Part shown: piece by piece, positions 6,936-14,486 of the stretch
How positions within the stretch are numbered: position 1 is the stretch's first letter
Layout: each line of letters begins with the position of its first letter
From: an uncultured Christensenella sp.
GTDB lineage: Bacteria; Bacillota; Clostridia; Christensenellales; UBA1242
Assembly (NCBI GenBank): GCA_949292875.1
Contig: CASFBJ010000004.1
Span: forward strand, 79,903-125,032
Length of the DNA stretch: 45,130 nt
Direction: 5' to 3'
Position numbers and translations under genes: made by a program
The notes under the pieces: generated by a model
Database searches by the model: none
Told to the model about the DNA's origin: nothing
The model's input: the letters and a program-made list of their open reading frames with translations, nothing else

Positions 6936-9900
6936 TTATTTATCAAAGTATATAATAAATAGTAGTTTGTCGTAAGTATCTGCTCCAATGTAAAATTCTA
7001 TATATTTACTTCCATTTTGCGCTGTTTTTACTTCACATGAAATATTTTCTTGATTAGGATAAAGAGTATTAAAATCTTTATAAACAAATAAGCCTTCAAT
7101 TAGGTTTATGCCTACATCAATAGTTGTTTTATCTTGTACTATGCTGAGTGGTAAATTAGATGTGTATGCATGTAAATTGTAGTCATATGTTTCAAAGAAA
7201 CCTACAAAACTATCACCGTCAGAATTTGCTTCATATTTTTCATCTTCTATAGTTAGGCTTATGATAGGTTCAAAAGTACCATTTAAAGTTAAACTATATT
7301 CTACTTCTGTTTTATTTGTTGCAATAATCTTTAAAGTATATTGTTTTGACTCTGTACATTCTAGATACAAGTAACCGACATCGTATTTAACTAAGGTATC
7401 ATTTTCCCATAATTCTATCATTGCATCAGAATTAATAGTTTTGAAGTTTATAGAATACAATGTTTTTAGATCGTTTACGACTATTGTTTTTCTTTCATGG
7501 TCTATACTTACAGGTTGTGTATTATTAGATATACCTAAGTATAGGGTAGATGTAAATAGTGTATTGTTATCTACATTGCCATATGAGTTGTATAGTATAT
7601 AAAGAGAACCAAATTCTTCGCTATTATAAAGTATATCCATTTGAATGTATTTGTTATCTGTGTTTAAAATTGCTGTTGCTGTATATCCATCATTTAATTC
7701 ACTTTGAATATTTGCATTTAGCATACTTATAATATCATCTATACTATAAGCGACACTAATGTTAAGTACATTTGCCATATTTTCGCTTAAAGTAATTGTT
7801 TGTATTGTTGTCTTTTCACTATTTAGATATATAGTGAGTATATTATCTTTAAAGGCAGATAGTACATTTCCATTTTTTGAAGTGAACACTGTTAAATCGT
7901 TTTCATAAGTATAAACTTTGTCATTATGATTGTAAATAAGTTTGTAATTGTACCTATCTATGCCTATATTTGTGTTTATTGTGTTGTTTGTTACTTTTTG
8001 TTCATCTTTATACAATTCTAAAACGAAGTTGCTGTTGTATGGGCTAAATTTGATGCTTTGTGCATCTGTAGAGTTTAAGATATAAGAATAGTCTTCAGAG
8101 TTTTGATATAGTGGGAAATTTTGCTCATTATTTGCACCTTTTGCTTCTATTTCCAAACTATAGTAAACTGTTATTTCTCTTGTTTCTATAAGTGCTTGTT
8201 CTGCATTGTATATTTTTATTATATAGTATTCTACAGGTGAAATTTCAGTTATATTATACTCGCTTTTTAATTTATTTTTAATTTGATAAGTATATGTATC
8301 GTTTGATAATTCAAGTGTAATTTTTTCTAAAAATTTAGTAGAGAAATATGAGTCTTCATTACTTGTAAATGCGGAACCTTCTAAATCATGGTAGCGTATG
8401 TTTTTAATGTTTGTATATGCTCTTACATTGATTGTAATCTCTAAAATTTGAGTATCATTGTAAAATACAATTATTCTTATGTTTTTTAAACCTTGAGCGC
8501 TGATAGAACCATTATATACTCCCGCGTCAAGATATACGGCATTTGAATCGTTTATGTAATACAAAATATTTGTAATGTTATAGTTTTTATTAACAAGTTC
8601 AAATTCAAGATTGTCTTGTCCTACTGTTAGATTGTGTGTAATGTATATGCTATTTTGTTCTAAACTATATGATTGACTATCTAAGTGTATATTTGAAAAT
8701 GGTGATTTGTAGTTTACTGCTATATATAATGTAAATGCGACTTTGCTATCTCTGTAGAAATTTATAGGTACAGAAGATAGTCTAGGCTCTACAATGTAAT
8801 AATCTGTTTTAGCATTTGCTATAGAATAGTAGTCAATATTCGCATTTTCTTGTATTTCAACAGTTATTTTGTCATTGTAATTTGTTTTGTCTTGACCATT
8901 CCATTCTTTACCATTTATGTAAACTATTGCATCTTTTTGAGTTATGGTTAAGTTGAAATGTAATTCTTTTTCAATAGCGCCATGTAAAGTGAAAATAATT
9001 TCATAAATGTTGTTATACACTATACTATTTTGGAAAGTATTTGGATAAATAATTATGCCTAATTCATGATTGTACTGAGTATAATCTTTAATAATGTTTC
9101 CATTTTCTTTTACGCTATAATAAGCATTGCATAGGGCAGGAATTTCAAAAAATATGTAATGGTGTACTTTTCCAGCAGTAGATTCGTAAGAGAATGAATC
9201 TCCTTGGCGAACAACAACTTCTTTTTCTTTTCCTTCTATTTGTATACTTGCACTTGTATTATCTTCTACTGAAATAGTTATCTGTATTTCTAGTGTTATG
9301 CTATCATATAAAGTAGACTCTGTAGGCGTAAATATGGCAGTGTGTTTTCCTGATTTAGTTATGGAAAGTTCTGGTGTTTCCCATGCCCAAGTGCCTTCTA
9401 TTTTTGTTTTAGTTGTAGTAATGTCATTTTCACTATTCGCTATATCTGCATACACATAGCCGTTTGTAGTTTTTATTTCAAAATCTTTTAATAATTTTTC
9501 TGTAGATGCACTATCTGTATAAAAATTTCCTTCTATTTTTAAAACTTGTTTTTGAATAGTTATTGCATATATAAGTAATTGCTCATCTAATTCAAAATTT
9601 TGACTATTTTCTAGTATATATGATATTGCTATATATCCTGTACCTAAATCTTTTTGAAAACTAGTCAATGCTCTTTCTTTATAGATAATAGGGTAATTTT
9701 GTACATAGTGTTCGTTTATACTATAAGCGAAAGAACCAGAAATTTCGTTATTTATATCAAAGTCGGCAGTATCACAAGAGATATAAAATGGCAAATCTTC
9801 TTTTGAAAGATTTTCAAACATATCTTTAGCTGTGAATAAGTAATTTCCATTATATTCTTTTATTAAGTTTTCTGGCGAAAATGCTCCGCTTTCTTTTGCA

Positions 9901-11405
9901 GTTAAAGTTATAGTTGCTTTATCTATCGTCCAAGTTGTGTTTTTATCTTCGGTTGTATTATCTTCCCATATGTATTCGTCTTTGTTTTTTATAGAAAATA
10001 TTATTTCATAAGAGCCTGCGTTTGTTGCAGACACTTTTCCTGAAATATCTATGATGCTAGAGTCGTAAGTAGATAAAGACACGCTTTGTTCATTGCCACT
10101 ATATGTATATGTTCCTGTAACTTCAGGTGCTTTTAATGTTTGTAATACATATATAGTTATATCTATATCTCTAACAATGTCGTAATTTTCGTTATCAATA
10201 GGAGTGAATATAACTTTAAAAGTTTTTTGACCCTTACTTCCTACACTTGTATTTTCATCATCTTGCCAAGAGAAGTTTGCAGGTAAGTCTATGTCTTTTA
10301 GTAATGTATTTTCAACTACTTTTACACTTTCTGGACTTGTATATGTTGGAGTTGCTTTTTGTATAGTGAAATCAAAAGACAAGTCATCACTGTTTCCGTT
10401 TGTCCATACAAAGTTTACTTTGTCTTTTAGGCTTACTGTTACTTTTTGAGTGCCTGCATTTGTTCTTTTGTTGTTTGATACTGTATACAAATCTGTGTCC
10501 ACTATATCAAAAATTTGTTCATTGCCATTATATGTATATGTTGTGGAAGATGTAGGCTCACTAACTTGTTGTGGAGTTAAATTAATAGTTACCTCTACTT
10601 CTAAATCGTTGTAATTTTGTCTATCTGGATTATATAGTGCAGTATATGATTTAATGTCGCAAGTAGGTATTATAGTACCTTCTTTCCATCTATAATTTTC
10701 ACTAAGAGTGTAAAAAGATAAAGATTTTTTACTATCATATACGCCTTCAAAAGGAGTATGCTCACTTTCTAATATGGGTGTAGCTTTTTCTATAACAAAA
10801 TCTTTTTTTGCTTTTGTTTCAATATATTGAGATGAAGATGTGGAAGTAATTTCTACAAAATAATTTCCAGCATTTACTGGCGCATGTTCTAGTTTAGTAG
10901 GAGTTTCACCAGCTAAAAACCATTCAATAGTGGCATGCTCCTTATCTAAGCATTCAAAAGATGGTATTTCAACTGGATTTCCGTCGTATATCTTTGAAAT
11001 ATCACTAATGTTTGTTATTACATTTGCAAAAGGTCTAACATTAATATTTATTTTAAAATCTTTTACATCTTTGTATGATATTTTTGCTTCATATTTTCCT
11101 ACAGCGAGTTTGTTTGGAAGATTTGTTTCCAATGTATATCCGTCATTATTGTCATTTTTTAATTGTATTGCCTTTTCTTCGCCATTTTCATATATAGCAA
11201 AAACTTTCATATCTTTACTCAATTCAAAATTTGAATTTGAATCTATATTAATAGTATCATTTTGTGCAATTTCGCGTCCTTGAATAATAACTTTTAGATT
11301 AGTTACTTTACTTTCAGAGCATGAACAAGCATTTAAAACTAAAGCGCAAGGAACTAATAAAATAAAAGTTAAGACAAAATAAAAAATACTTTTTGTTTTT
11401 TTCAT
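6936..11405 (-). CDS. Giant surface lipoprotein with tandem MBG / Ig-like modules
   Basis: 1489 residues. A lipoprotein signal ends in the lipobox LNAC with lipidated C27; the start has GGGGAAA 4 nt upstream. Residues about 30-125 look like an Ig-like domain. Next comes an MBG-like unit with IYDGNPVEIP and NAGNYFVEI (about 136-205). After this two module types alternate: B (about 208-278, 350-420 and again near 640-715; hallmarks SENYRW or PANFSW and a TP-D-NY block) and A (about 288-350 and 430-498; TYTYNGNEQ or TYTYSGNEQ plus a NAG block). The A-type motif is encoded by near-identical 29-bp stretches at 10085-10113 and 10514-10542. The region after about residue 720 is beta-rich, aromatic and has no repeats I recognise. 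No LPXTG sorting signal. Such domains are typical of adhesive or stalk-like surface proteins; ligand unknown. Confidence 0.85.
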   Translation of the reverse strand: MKKTKSIFYFVLTFILLVPCALVLNACSCSESKVTNLKVIIQGREIAQNDTINIDSNSNFELSKDMKVFAIYENGEEKAIQLKNDNNDGYTLETNLPNKLAVGKYEAKISYKDVKDFKININVRPFANVITNISDISKIYDGNPVEIPSFECLDKEHATIEWFLAGETPTKLEHAPVNAGNYFVEITSTSSSQYIETKAKKDFVIEKATPILESEHTPFEGVYDSKKSLSFYTLSENYRWKEGTIIPTCDIKSYTALYNPDRQNYNDLEVEVTINLTPQQVSEPTSSTTYTYNGNEQIFDIVDTDLYTVSNNKRTNAGTQKVTVSLKDKVNFVWTNGNSDDLSFDFTIQKATPTYTSPESVKVVENTLLKDIDLPANFSWQDDENTSVGSKGQKTFKVIFTPIDNENYDIVRDIDITIYVLQTLKAPEVTGTYTYSGNEQSVSLSTYDSSIIDISGKVSATNAGSYEIIFSIKNKDEYIWEDNTTEDKNTTWTIDKATITLTAKESGAFSPENLIKEYNGNYLFTAKDMFENLSKEDLPFYISCDTADFDINNEISGSFAYSINEHYVQNYPIIYKERALTSFQKDLGTGYIAISYILENSQNFELDEQLLIYAITIQKQVLKIEGNFYTDSASTEKLLKDFEIKTTNGYVYADIANSENDITTTKTKIEGTWAWETPELSITKSGKHTAIFTPTESTLYDSITLEIQITISVEDNTSASIQIEGKEKEVVVRQGDSFSYESTAGKVHHYIFFEIPALCNAYYSVKENGNIIKDYTQYNHELGIIIYPNTFQNSIVYNNIYEIIFTLHGAIEKELHFNLTITQKDAIVYINGKEWNGQDKTNYNDKITVEIQENANIDYYSIANAKTDYYIVEPRLSSVPINFYRDSKVAFTLYIAVNYKSPFSNIHLDSQSYSLEQNSIYITHNLTVGQDNLEFELVNKNYNITNILYYINDSNAVYLDAGVYNGSISAQGLKNIRIIVFYNDTQILEITINVRAYTNIKNIRYHDLEGSAFTSNEDSYFSTKFLEKITLELSNDTYTYQIKNKLKSEYNITEISPVEYYIIKIYNAEQALIETREITVYYSLEIEAKGANNEQNFPLYQNSEDYSYILNSTDAQSIKFSPYNSNFVLELYKDEQKVTNNTINTNIGIDRYNYKLIYNHNDKVYTYENDLTVFTSKNGNVLSAFKDNILTIYLNSEKTTIQTITLSENMANVLNISVAYSIDDIISMLNANIQSELNDGYTATAILNTDNKYIQMDILYNSEEFGSLYILYNSYGNVDNNTLFTSTLYLGISNNTQPVSIDHERKTIVVNDLKTLYSINFKTINSDAMIELWENDTLVKYDVGYLYLECTESKQYTLKIIATNKTEVEYSLTLNGTFEPIISLTIEDEKYEANSDGDSFVGFFETYDYNLHAYTSNLPLSIVQDKTTIDVGINLIEGLFVYKDFNTLYPNQENISCEVKTAQNGSKYIEFYIGADTYDKLLFIIYFDK
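10085..10113 (-). repeat. Short direct repeat in the MBG lipoprotein gene, copy 1
   Basis: 29 bp encoding the TYTYSGNEQ motif; matches 10514-10542 at 28 of 29 positions. Marks module duplication. Confidence 0.85.
10514..10542 (-). repeat. Short direct repeat in the MBG lipoprotein gene, copy 2
   Basis: 29 bp encoding the TYTYNGNEQ motif; one mismatch to 10085-10113. Confidence 0.85.
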
Positions 11406-11476
11406 ACACTTTCCCCATGATAAACAATTTTTACTAAATCTATTATTTGCAATATGTAAAAAATAATTATTTTAAC

Positions 11477-11505
11477 GATAGATTTATTAATAATGTTAAT
11501 CTATC
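11477..11505. promoter_or_regulatory. Inverted repeat in the divergent TspO / lipoprotein spacer
   Basis: GATAGATT (11477-11484) and AATCTATC (11498-11505), 13 nt apart. No U-tract on either side, so not a terminator; a possible operator or leader hairpin. Confidence 0.4.
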
Positions 11506-11540
11506 ATATTATGTAAAAAAAAGCACTTTTTTTTGTATAT

Positions 11541-11564
11541 TTTTTATAAAGTACTTTATAAAAA
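11541..11564. promoter_or_regulatory. Perfect 24-bp palindrome upstream of tspO
   Basis: Half-site TTTTTATAAAGT (11541-11552) is followed directly by its reverse complement (11553-11564). It lies 63 bp before the TspO start and overlaps possible -10 sequences (TATAAA). It fits an operator for a dimeric repressor better than a terminator. Confidence 0.55.
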
Positions 11565-11627
11565 CATTTAAGAATATAAAATTTACACAAATGTATAAAT
11601 TTATTAGCATTAACATAAGAATAAAAT

Positions 11628-12092
11628 ATGAATAAAAATTTAATTAAAAATATAGTTTTAACATTTGGTAGTGTTATATTAGTCTCAGTTTTAGGTTCTA
11701 TCTTTGTAAACTTAGGAATGGAGTGGTTTGATTCTTTAGTTAAACCTAGTCAATGGATACCGGACTATGTTATACCTATAGTATGGACCGTTATATATAT
11801 CACGGCAGGCATAGTTCTTTTTCTTTGGGCCAACAATGAGGGTATACCTAATCAAATAGTAGTTTTATTTGTTATAAATGGCGTACTAAATGTTTTGTGG
11901 TGTCTAGTTTTCTTTACGCTTAATCAAACTTTTTTGGGAATTGTAACTATACTTATCAATTTTATTTTTGCTGTTTATCTTATCATGCAGATAGATAAAT
12001 ATAGACCTATATATTCAAGAGCATTACTAATTTATCCTGTATGGCTTTTAGTTGCAACATCGTTAAATCTTGCCGTATGGATTTTAAACTAA
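11628..12092 (+). CDS. tspO: TspO/MBR (translocator protein) family membrane protein
   Basis: 154 residues with five hydrophobic helices. Family hallmarks are visible: KPSQWIPDYVIPIVWTVIYI in the first loop and second helix (the W-P-x-W-T-x-Y pattern) and the terminal block PVWLLVATSLNLAVWILN. TspO proteins bind porphyrins and other tetrapyrroles, and in bacteria are linked to tetrapyrrole or oxidative stress responses. There is no good Shine-Dalgarno before the ATG (upstream bases are almost all A and T), which may mean weak translation. It stands alone between divergent and convergent lipoprotein genes. The 24-bp palindrome upstream is a candidate regulatory site. Confidence 0.9.
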   Translation: MNKNLIKNIVLTFGSVILVSVLGSIFVNLGMEWFDSLVKPSQWIPDYVIPIVWTVIYITAGIVLFLWANNEGIPNQIVVLFVINGVLNVLWCLVFFTLNQTFLGIVTILINFIFAVYLIMQIDKYRPIYSRALLIYPVWLLVATSLNLAVWILN

Positions 12093-12103
12093 AAGATTAT
12101 AAA

Positions 12104-12138
12104 AAAAAGCATTTAACCAAAAAGTTAAATGCTTTTTT
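12104..12138. terminator. Bidirectional terminator between tspO and the RsgI-like lipoprotein
   Basis: GCATTTAAC (12109-12117) pairs with GTTAAATGC (12124-12132), flanked by A-run and T-run on opposite sides, so it can serve both convergent genes. Confidence 0.9.
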
Positions 12139-12153
12139 ACTTTTTATAAATTT

Positions 12154-13128
12154 CTATTTGCTTGCGTTATCTATAAGAGCAATCCATTCATTATATTGTT
12201 CTTGAGTTATAAGATTTGCATCTAATTTATTTTTTAAAGAAGTTTTAAGTGCTTCTTGAGTAGCGTTTACTTGAGCTTTATATGCATCTTTTAGTTTAGT
12301 TTTTATTTCGTTAATTGTTGCTTTAAATTCTGCAATCATTTCATCTTTAGCTTTAATAAACTCGTTTACAAGTTTATCTATTTCTTTTTCTGCTTCAGTT
12401 ATTTGTTTGTTTATCTCTGCTTTTTGTTCTTCAGTAAGAATGCTAGAATTTTCTATACTTGCCTTTAAATCAGCTATTGTTTTTCTAGCAGCTTCTATTC
12501 CATTTTGAAATGTTTTAGCAAAGAAACTATTAATATTGTTTAATTCTGCATAAGTTAAATCTTTGTAGTTTTCTGATTTAGTCTTAATAAGTTCAAGTAT
12601 TTGTTCATCAGTCATTTTGCTTAATTCTTCTTCGCTAAGTTCAGGTGCTAAAAACTTCAAAGTTTTTTTAAGTTCTTGTTTTGCTTTATCGCTACCTGTT
12701 TCAACTTTTGTAATAACTTTAGTAAATGTTGCGTCTAGGCTTTCTTTTACTTCGTTTATAGCATTATCTATTTTTGTTTCTATTTTGTTTTGTAATTCGC
12801 TACTATTGCTCACTATGTTTATGTTAATATTGCCATCTTCTATAGAAAGTTTTCCAGTTATAACGCAATTTTCTATAACAACATTGACAGCACTTTCTAT
12901 GTCTAATCCTATTATTTGTGCATTTACAAGTAATGTATCTGCATCATCATTTTTCGCATTTACAGCGACTACTTTGTTATTGCTATCTATAACAAATTCT
13001 ACACTTGGATTGATATCCATTGTTACAACTGCACTGCTGCTATCACTGCATGAACAACCAGTGAATAATGCTAAACTAGGCACAAATAGGCATAACGCAA
13101 AAGCCATTGTTAAAAATTTCTTTTTCAT
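12154..13128 (-). CDS. Lipoprotein with RsgI-like middle domain and coiled-coil tail
   Basis: 324 residues, start set by a perfect AAAGGAGG. A type II signal peptide ends in LFTGC (lipidated C25). Residues about 33-100 (VTMDINPSVEFVIDSNNKVV onward, with the NDDAD segment) match the extracytoplasmic middle domain of RsgI-type anti-sigma factors. In RsgI proteins this domain follows a transmembrane helix and a cytoplasmic sigma-I-binding part; here it is instead lipid-anchored with no cytoplasmic part. Residues about 105-320 are rich in K, E, A and Q and predict as long coiled coil, including a region with LSEEELSKMTDEQILELIK. No sigma-I gene is in the window. Likely an outer-surface sensing or structural protein; the binding partner is unknown. 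A consensus promoter precedes it. Confidence 0.8.
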   Translation of the reverse strand: MKKKFLTMAFALCLFVPSLALFTGCSCSDSSSAVVTMDINPSVEFVIDSNNKVVAVNAKNDDADTLLVNAQIIGLDIESAVNVVIENCVITGKLSIEDGNININIVSNSSELQNKIETKIDNAINEVKESLDATFTKVITKVETGSDKAKQELKKTLKFLAPELSEEELSKMTDEQILELIKTKSENYKDLTYAELNNINSFFAKTFQNGIEAARKTIADLKASIENSSILTEEQKAEINKQITEAEKEIDKLVNEFIKAKDEMIAEFKATINEIKTKLKDAYKAQVNATQEALKTSLKNKLDANLITQEQYNEWIALIDNASK

Positions 13129-13154
13129 TTCTTATAACCTCCTTTTATACTTTA

Positions 13155-13183
13155 ATAATATGTTATTTTTTATAAAAGGTCAA
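13155..13183 (-). promoter_or_regulatory. Promoter for the RsgI-like lipoprotein
   Basis: On the minus strand: TTGACC (13183-13178), 17-bp spacer, TATTAT (13160-13155), about 27 nt upstream of the start codon with AAAGGAGG in between. Confidence 0.8.
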
Positions 13184-13257
13184 ATAAAATAATTCAAATT
13201 TTTTTCAATACTTCTTAACTGCTATAATCTATTAATTGATTTAGAATTTTCAAAAAT

Positions 13258-13288
13258 AAAAAAGAGCAAATACTTTAAATTATTGCTC
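13258..13288 (-). terminator. Intrinsic terminator after the small charged-protein pair
   Basis: Minus-strand stem GAGCAA/TTGCTC (13288-13283 with 13269-13264), followed by a run of six T residues. Loop is long and AT-rich. Confidence 0.65.
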
Positions 13289-13310
13289 CTTATTTTAAAC
13301 ATATTATTTT

Positions 13311-13667
13311 TTATTTTTCATAATTGTAGATATGCAAATTTTCATACATTTTTTTAATGCCTTGACGAATTAAGAGAAGTAACTCTAATTGACTATTATA
13401 CATTTCTTTTAAAATATCATTTTCATGTTGTTTTGTATAAAATTCATTTTTTAAAGATGCTTTTTCTTGATTAATTTTATACTTAATATTTTGAATTATT
13501 GCAAATGTTTCTCTATAACTTTTTTCCATTTCATCTAAAATTAGATTTTTATTGTATTTTATATTGCTTTTTTTGAATGAATTTTCATAATTAGTATTTT
13601 TGTTTTCTAATTCGCAAAGTTTACTAAATGTACAAATAAGTTTATTTATTCTTTCTGTTTTTATCAC
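13311..13667 (-). CDS. Small charged coiled-coil protein, unknown function
   Basis: 118 residues from a GTG start; no family recognised. It is rich in K, E, N and I, has no signal peptide or membrane helix, and residues about 45-110 look like one long helix pair. The start lies 19 nt after the stop of the preceding gene, so the two are probably co-transcribed. A weak GGAAA precedes the GTG. The order of a 162-residue then a 118-residue helical protein, ended by a terminator, suggests a two-gene unit whose products may interact. I cannot suggest a function. Confidence 0.6.
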   Translation of the reverse strand: MIKTERINKLICTFSKLCELENKNTNYENSFKKSNIKYNKNLILDEMEKSYRETFAIIQNIKYKINQEKASLKNEFYTKQHENDILKEMYNSQLELLLLIRQGIKKMYENLHIYNYEK

Positions 13668-13686
13668 ACAAAAAATTTCCTATAAA

Positions 13687-14175
13687 TTATTTATTCATCT
13701 CTGCAGAATTCTTGTCTTTTTTCTGTTTGGAAATATTTTTTTCTTTTTCTATCTTATCAAAAATCTCTAGTGCTTGCTCTTTTGTAATTTTTTTATTGAA
13801 ACAATGAATACAAGTTTCTGCAATGTATAGGGCATCTCTTTTTTCCATAACTTCTTTAGTTAATATCTCTTGTTGTTTTTCATAGTAAGGTAAAGCATTT
13901 TCCATGGTGTTTTTGTAATTAATATATTTTTCATCATCAAGATTGCCTTTGATAAAAAGTAATTGCTCTTTGTTGGAAGCATATTTTTGTTCTGTAAGAT
14001 TAGCCTCTTTAACTAGCTTTTTGTATTCATATCTAATTTTTTCTTCCATATATGCACCAAAATTATTTTTAGTACAATTTATTCTTTCGTAAAATGAGTT
14101 TTCTTTAACTTCTTTTAAGGTAGTGCATTTTACATATTTTTTAAATTCTGCTATAAAATCAAATGATTTTTTCAT
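13687..14175 (-). CDS. Helical charged protein, unknown function
   Basis: 162 residues; ATG preceded by AAAGGACGG. No recognised domain. The protein is lysine- and glutamate-rich with predicted coiled coil at about residues 45-130. It carries four cysteines, two of them in the pattern CIHC near residue 125, which is not enough to call a metal site. No signal peptide. It is first in a two-gene unit with the 118-residue protein and has its own promoter. The low-complexity lysine-rich C-terminus (KEKNISKQKKDKN) resembles other cytoplasmic proteins in the window. Confidence 0.65.
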   Translation of the reverse strand: MKKSFDFIAEFKKYVKCTTLKEVKENSFYERINCTKNNFGAYMEEKIRYEYKKLVKEANLTEQKYASNKEQLLFIKGNLDDEKYINYKNTMENALPYYEKQQEILTKEVMEKRDALYIAETCIHCFNKKITKEQALEIFDKIEKEKNISKQKKDKNSAEMNK

Positions 14176-14207
14176 AAGTTTTTCCGTCCTTTGTTCTTTC
14201 TTATTTA

Positions 14208-14236
14208 AGTGTACATTGAAAATGGTAAAAAGTCAA
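14208..14236 (-). promoter_or_regulatory. Promoter for the two small charged proteins
   Basis: Minus strand: TTGACT (14236-14231), 17-bp spacer, TACACT (14213-14208). Confidence 0.65.
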
Positions 14237-14296
14237 TATACAAAAATGAAATTTTTGCCTTAATTTTGCATATTATTAAATCTTTTTTATGTGTAG

Positions 14297-14325
14297 TTGA
14301 TTTTTTTTAGTTTTTGTGCTAATAT
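14297..14325 (+). promoter_or_regulatory. Extended -10 promoter for the ABC-F gene
   Basis: TTGATT (14297-14302), 17-bp spacer, TAATAT (14320-14325) preceded by TGTGC. The -10 region (TGTGCTAATAT) is identical to that of the probable rRNA promoter at the right edge. Confidence 0.7.
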
Positions 14326-14486
14326 ATCGTTACTATTTGATATTTCTACATATTTTAAGCTTTTATTTTTGTCTAAAAACTAACTAAATAAGCAAAATAA
14401 AATATATAAAACAAATTAAAATTTTAAAATGATTAAGCATACAATATATAGTTTAAAATGGAGAAATATTTGTTTTTGGAGGGAAA

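Larger units (their letters stand above)
14176..14486. other. 311-bp divergent spacer with two promoters
   Basis: Contains the minus-strand promoter at 14208-14236, the plus-strand promoter at 14297-14325 and a leader of about 155 nt ahead of the ABC-F gene. A ten-codon ORF at 14458-14490 ends on the ABC-F start codon. Otherwise AT-rich with no RNA gene seen. Confidence 0.6.

Noticed and set aside
11447..11635. 62-codon plus-strand frame upstream of tspO
   Set aside because: It spans both inverted repeats, has no ribosome binding site, overlaps the tspO start and has a composition expected of AT-rich spacer.
12617..13192. 191-codon frame antisense to the RsgI-like lipoprotein
   Set aside because: It is opposite a gene with clear lipobox, promoter and terminator, and S/L/F-rich composition is typical of an antisense frame.
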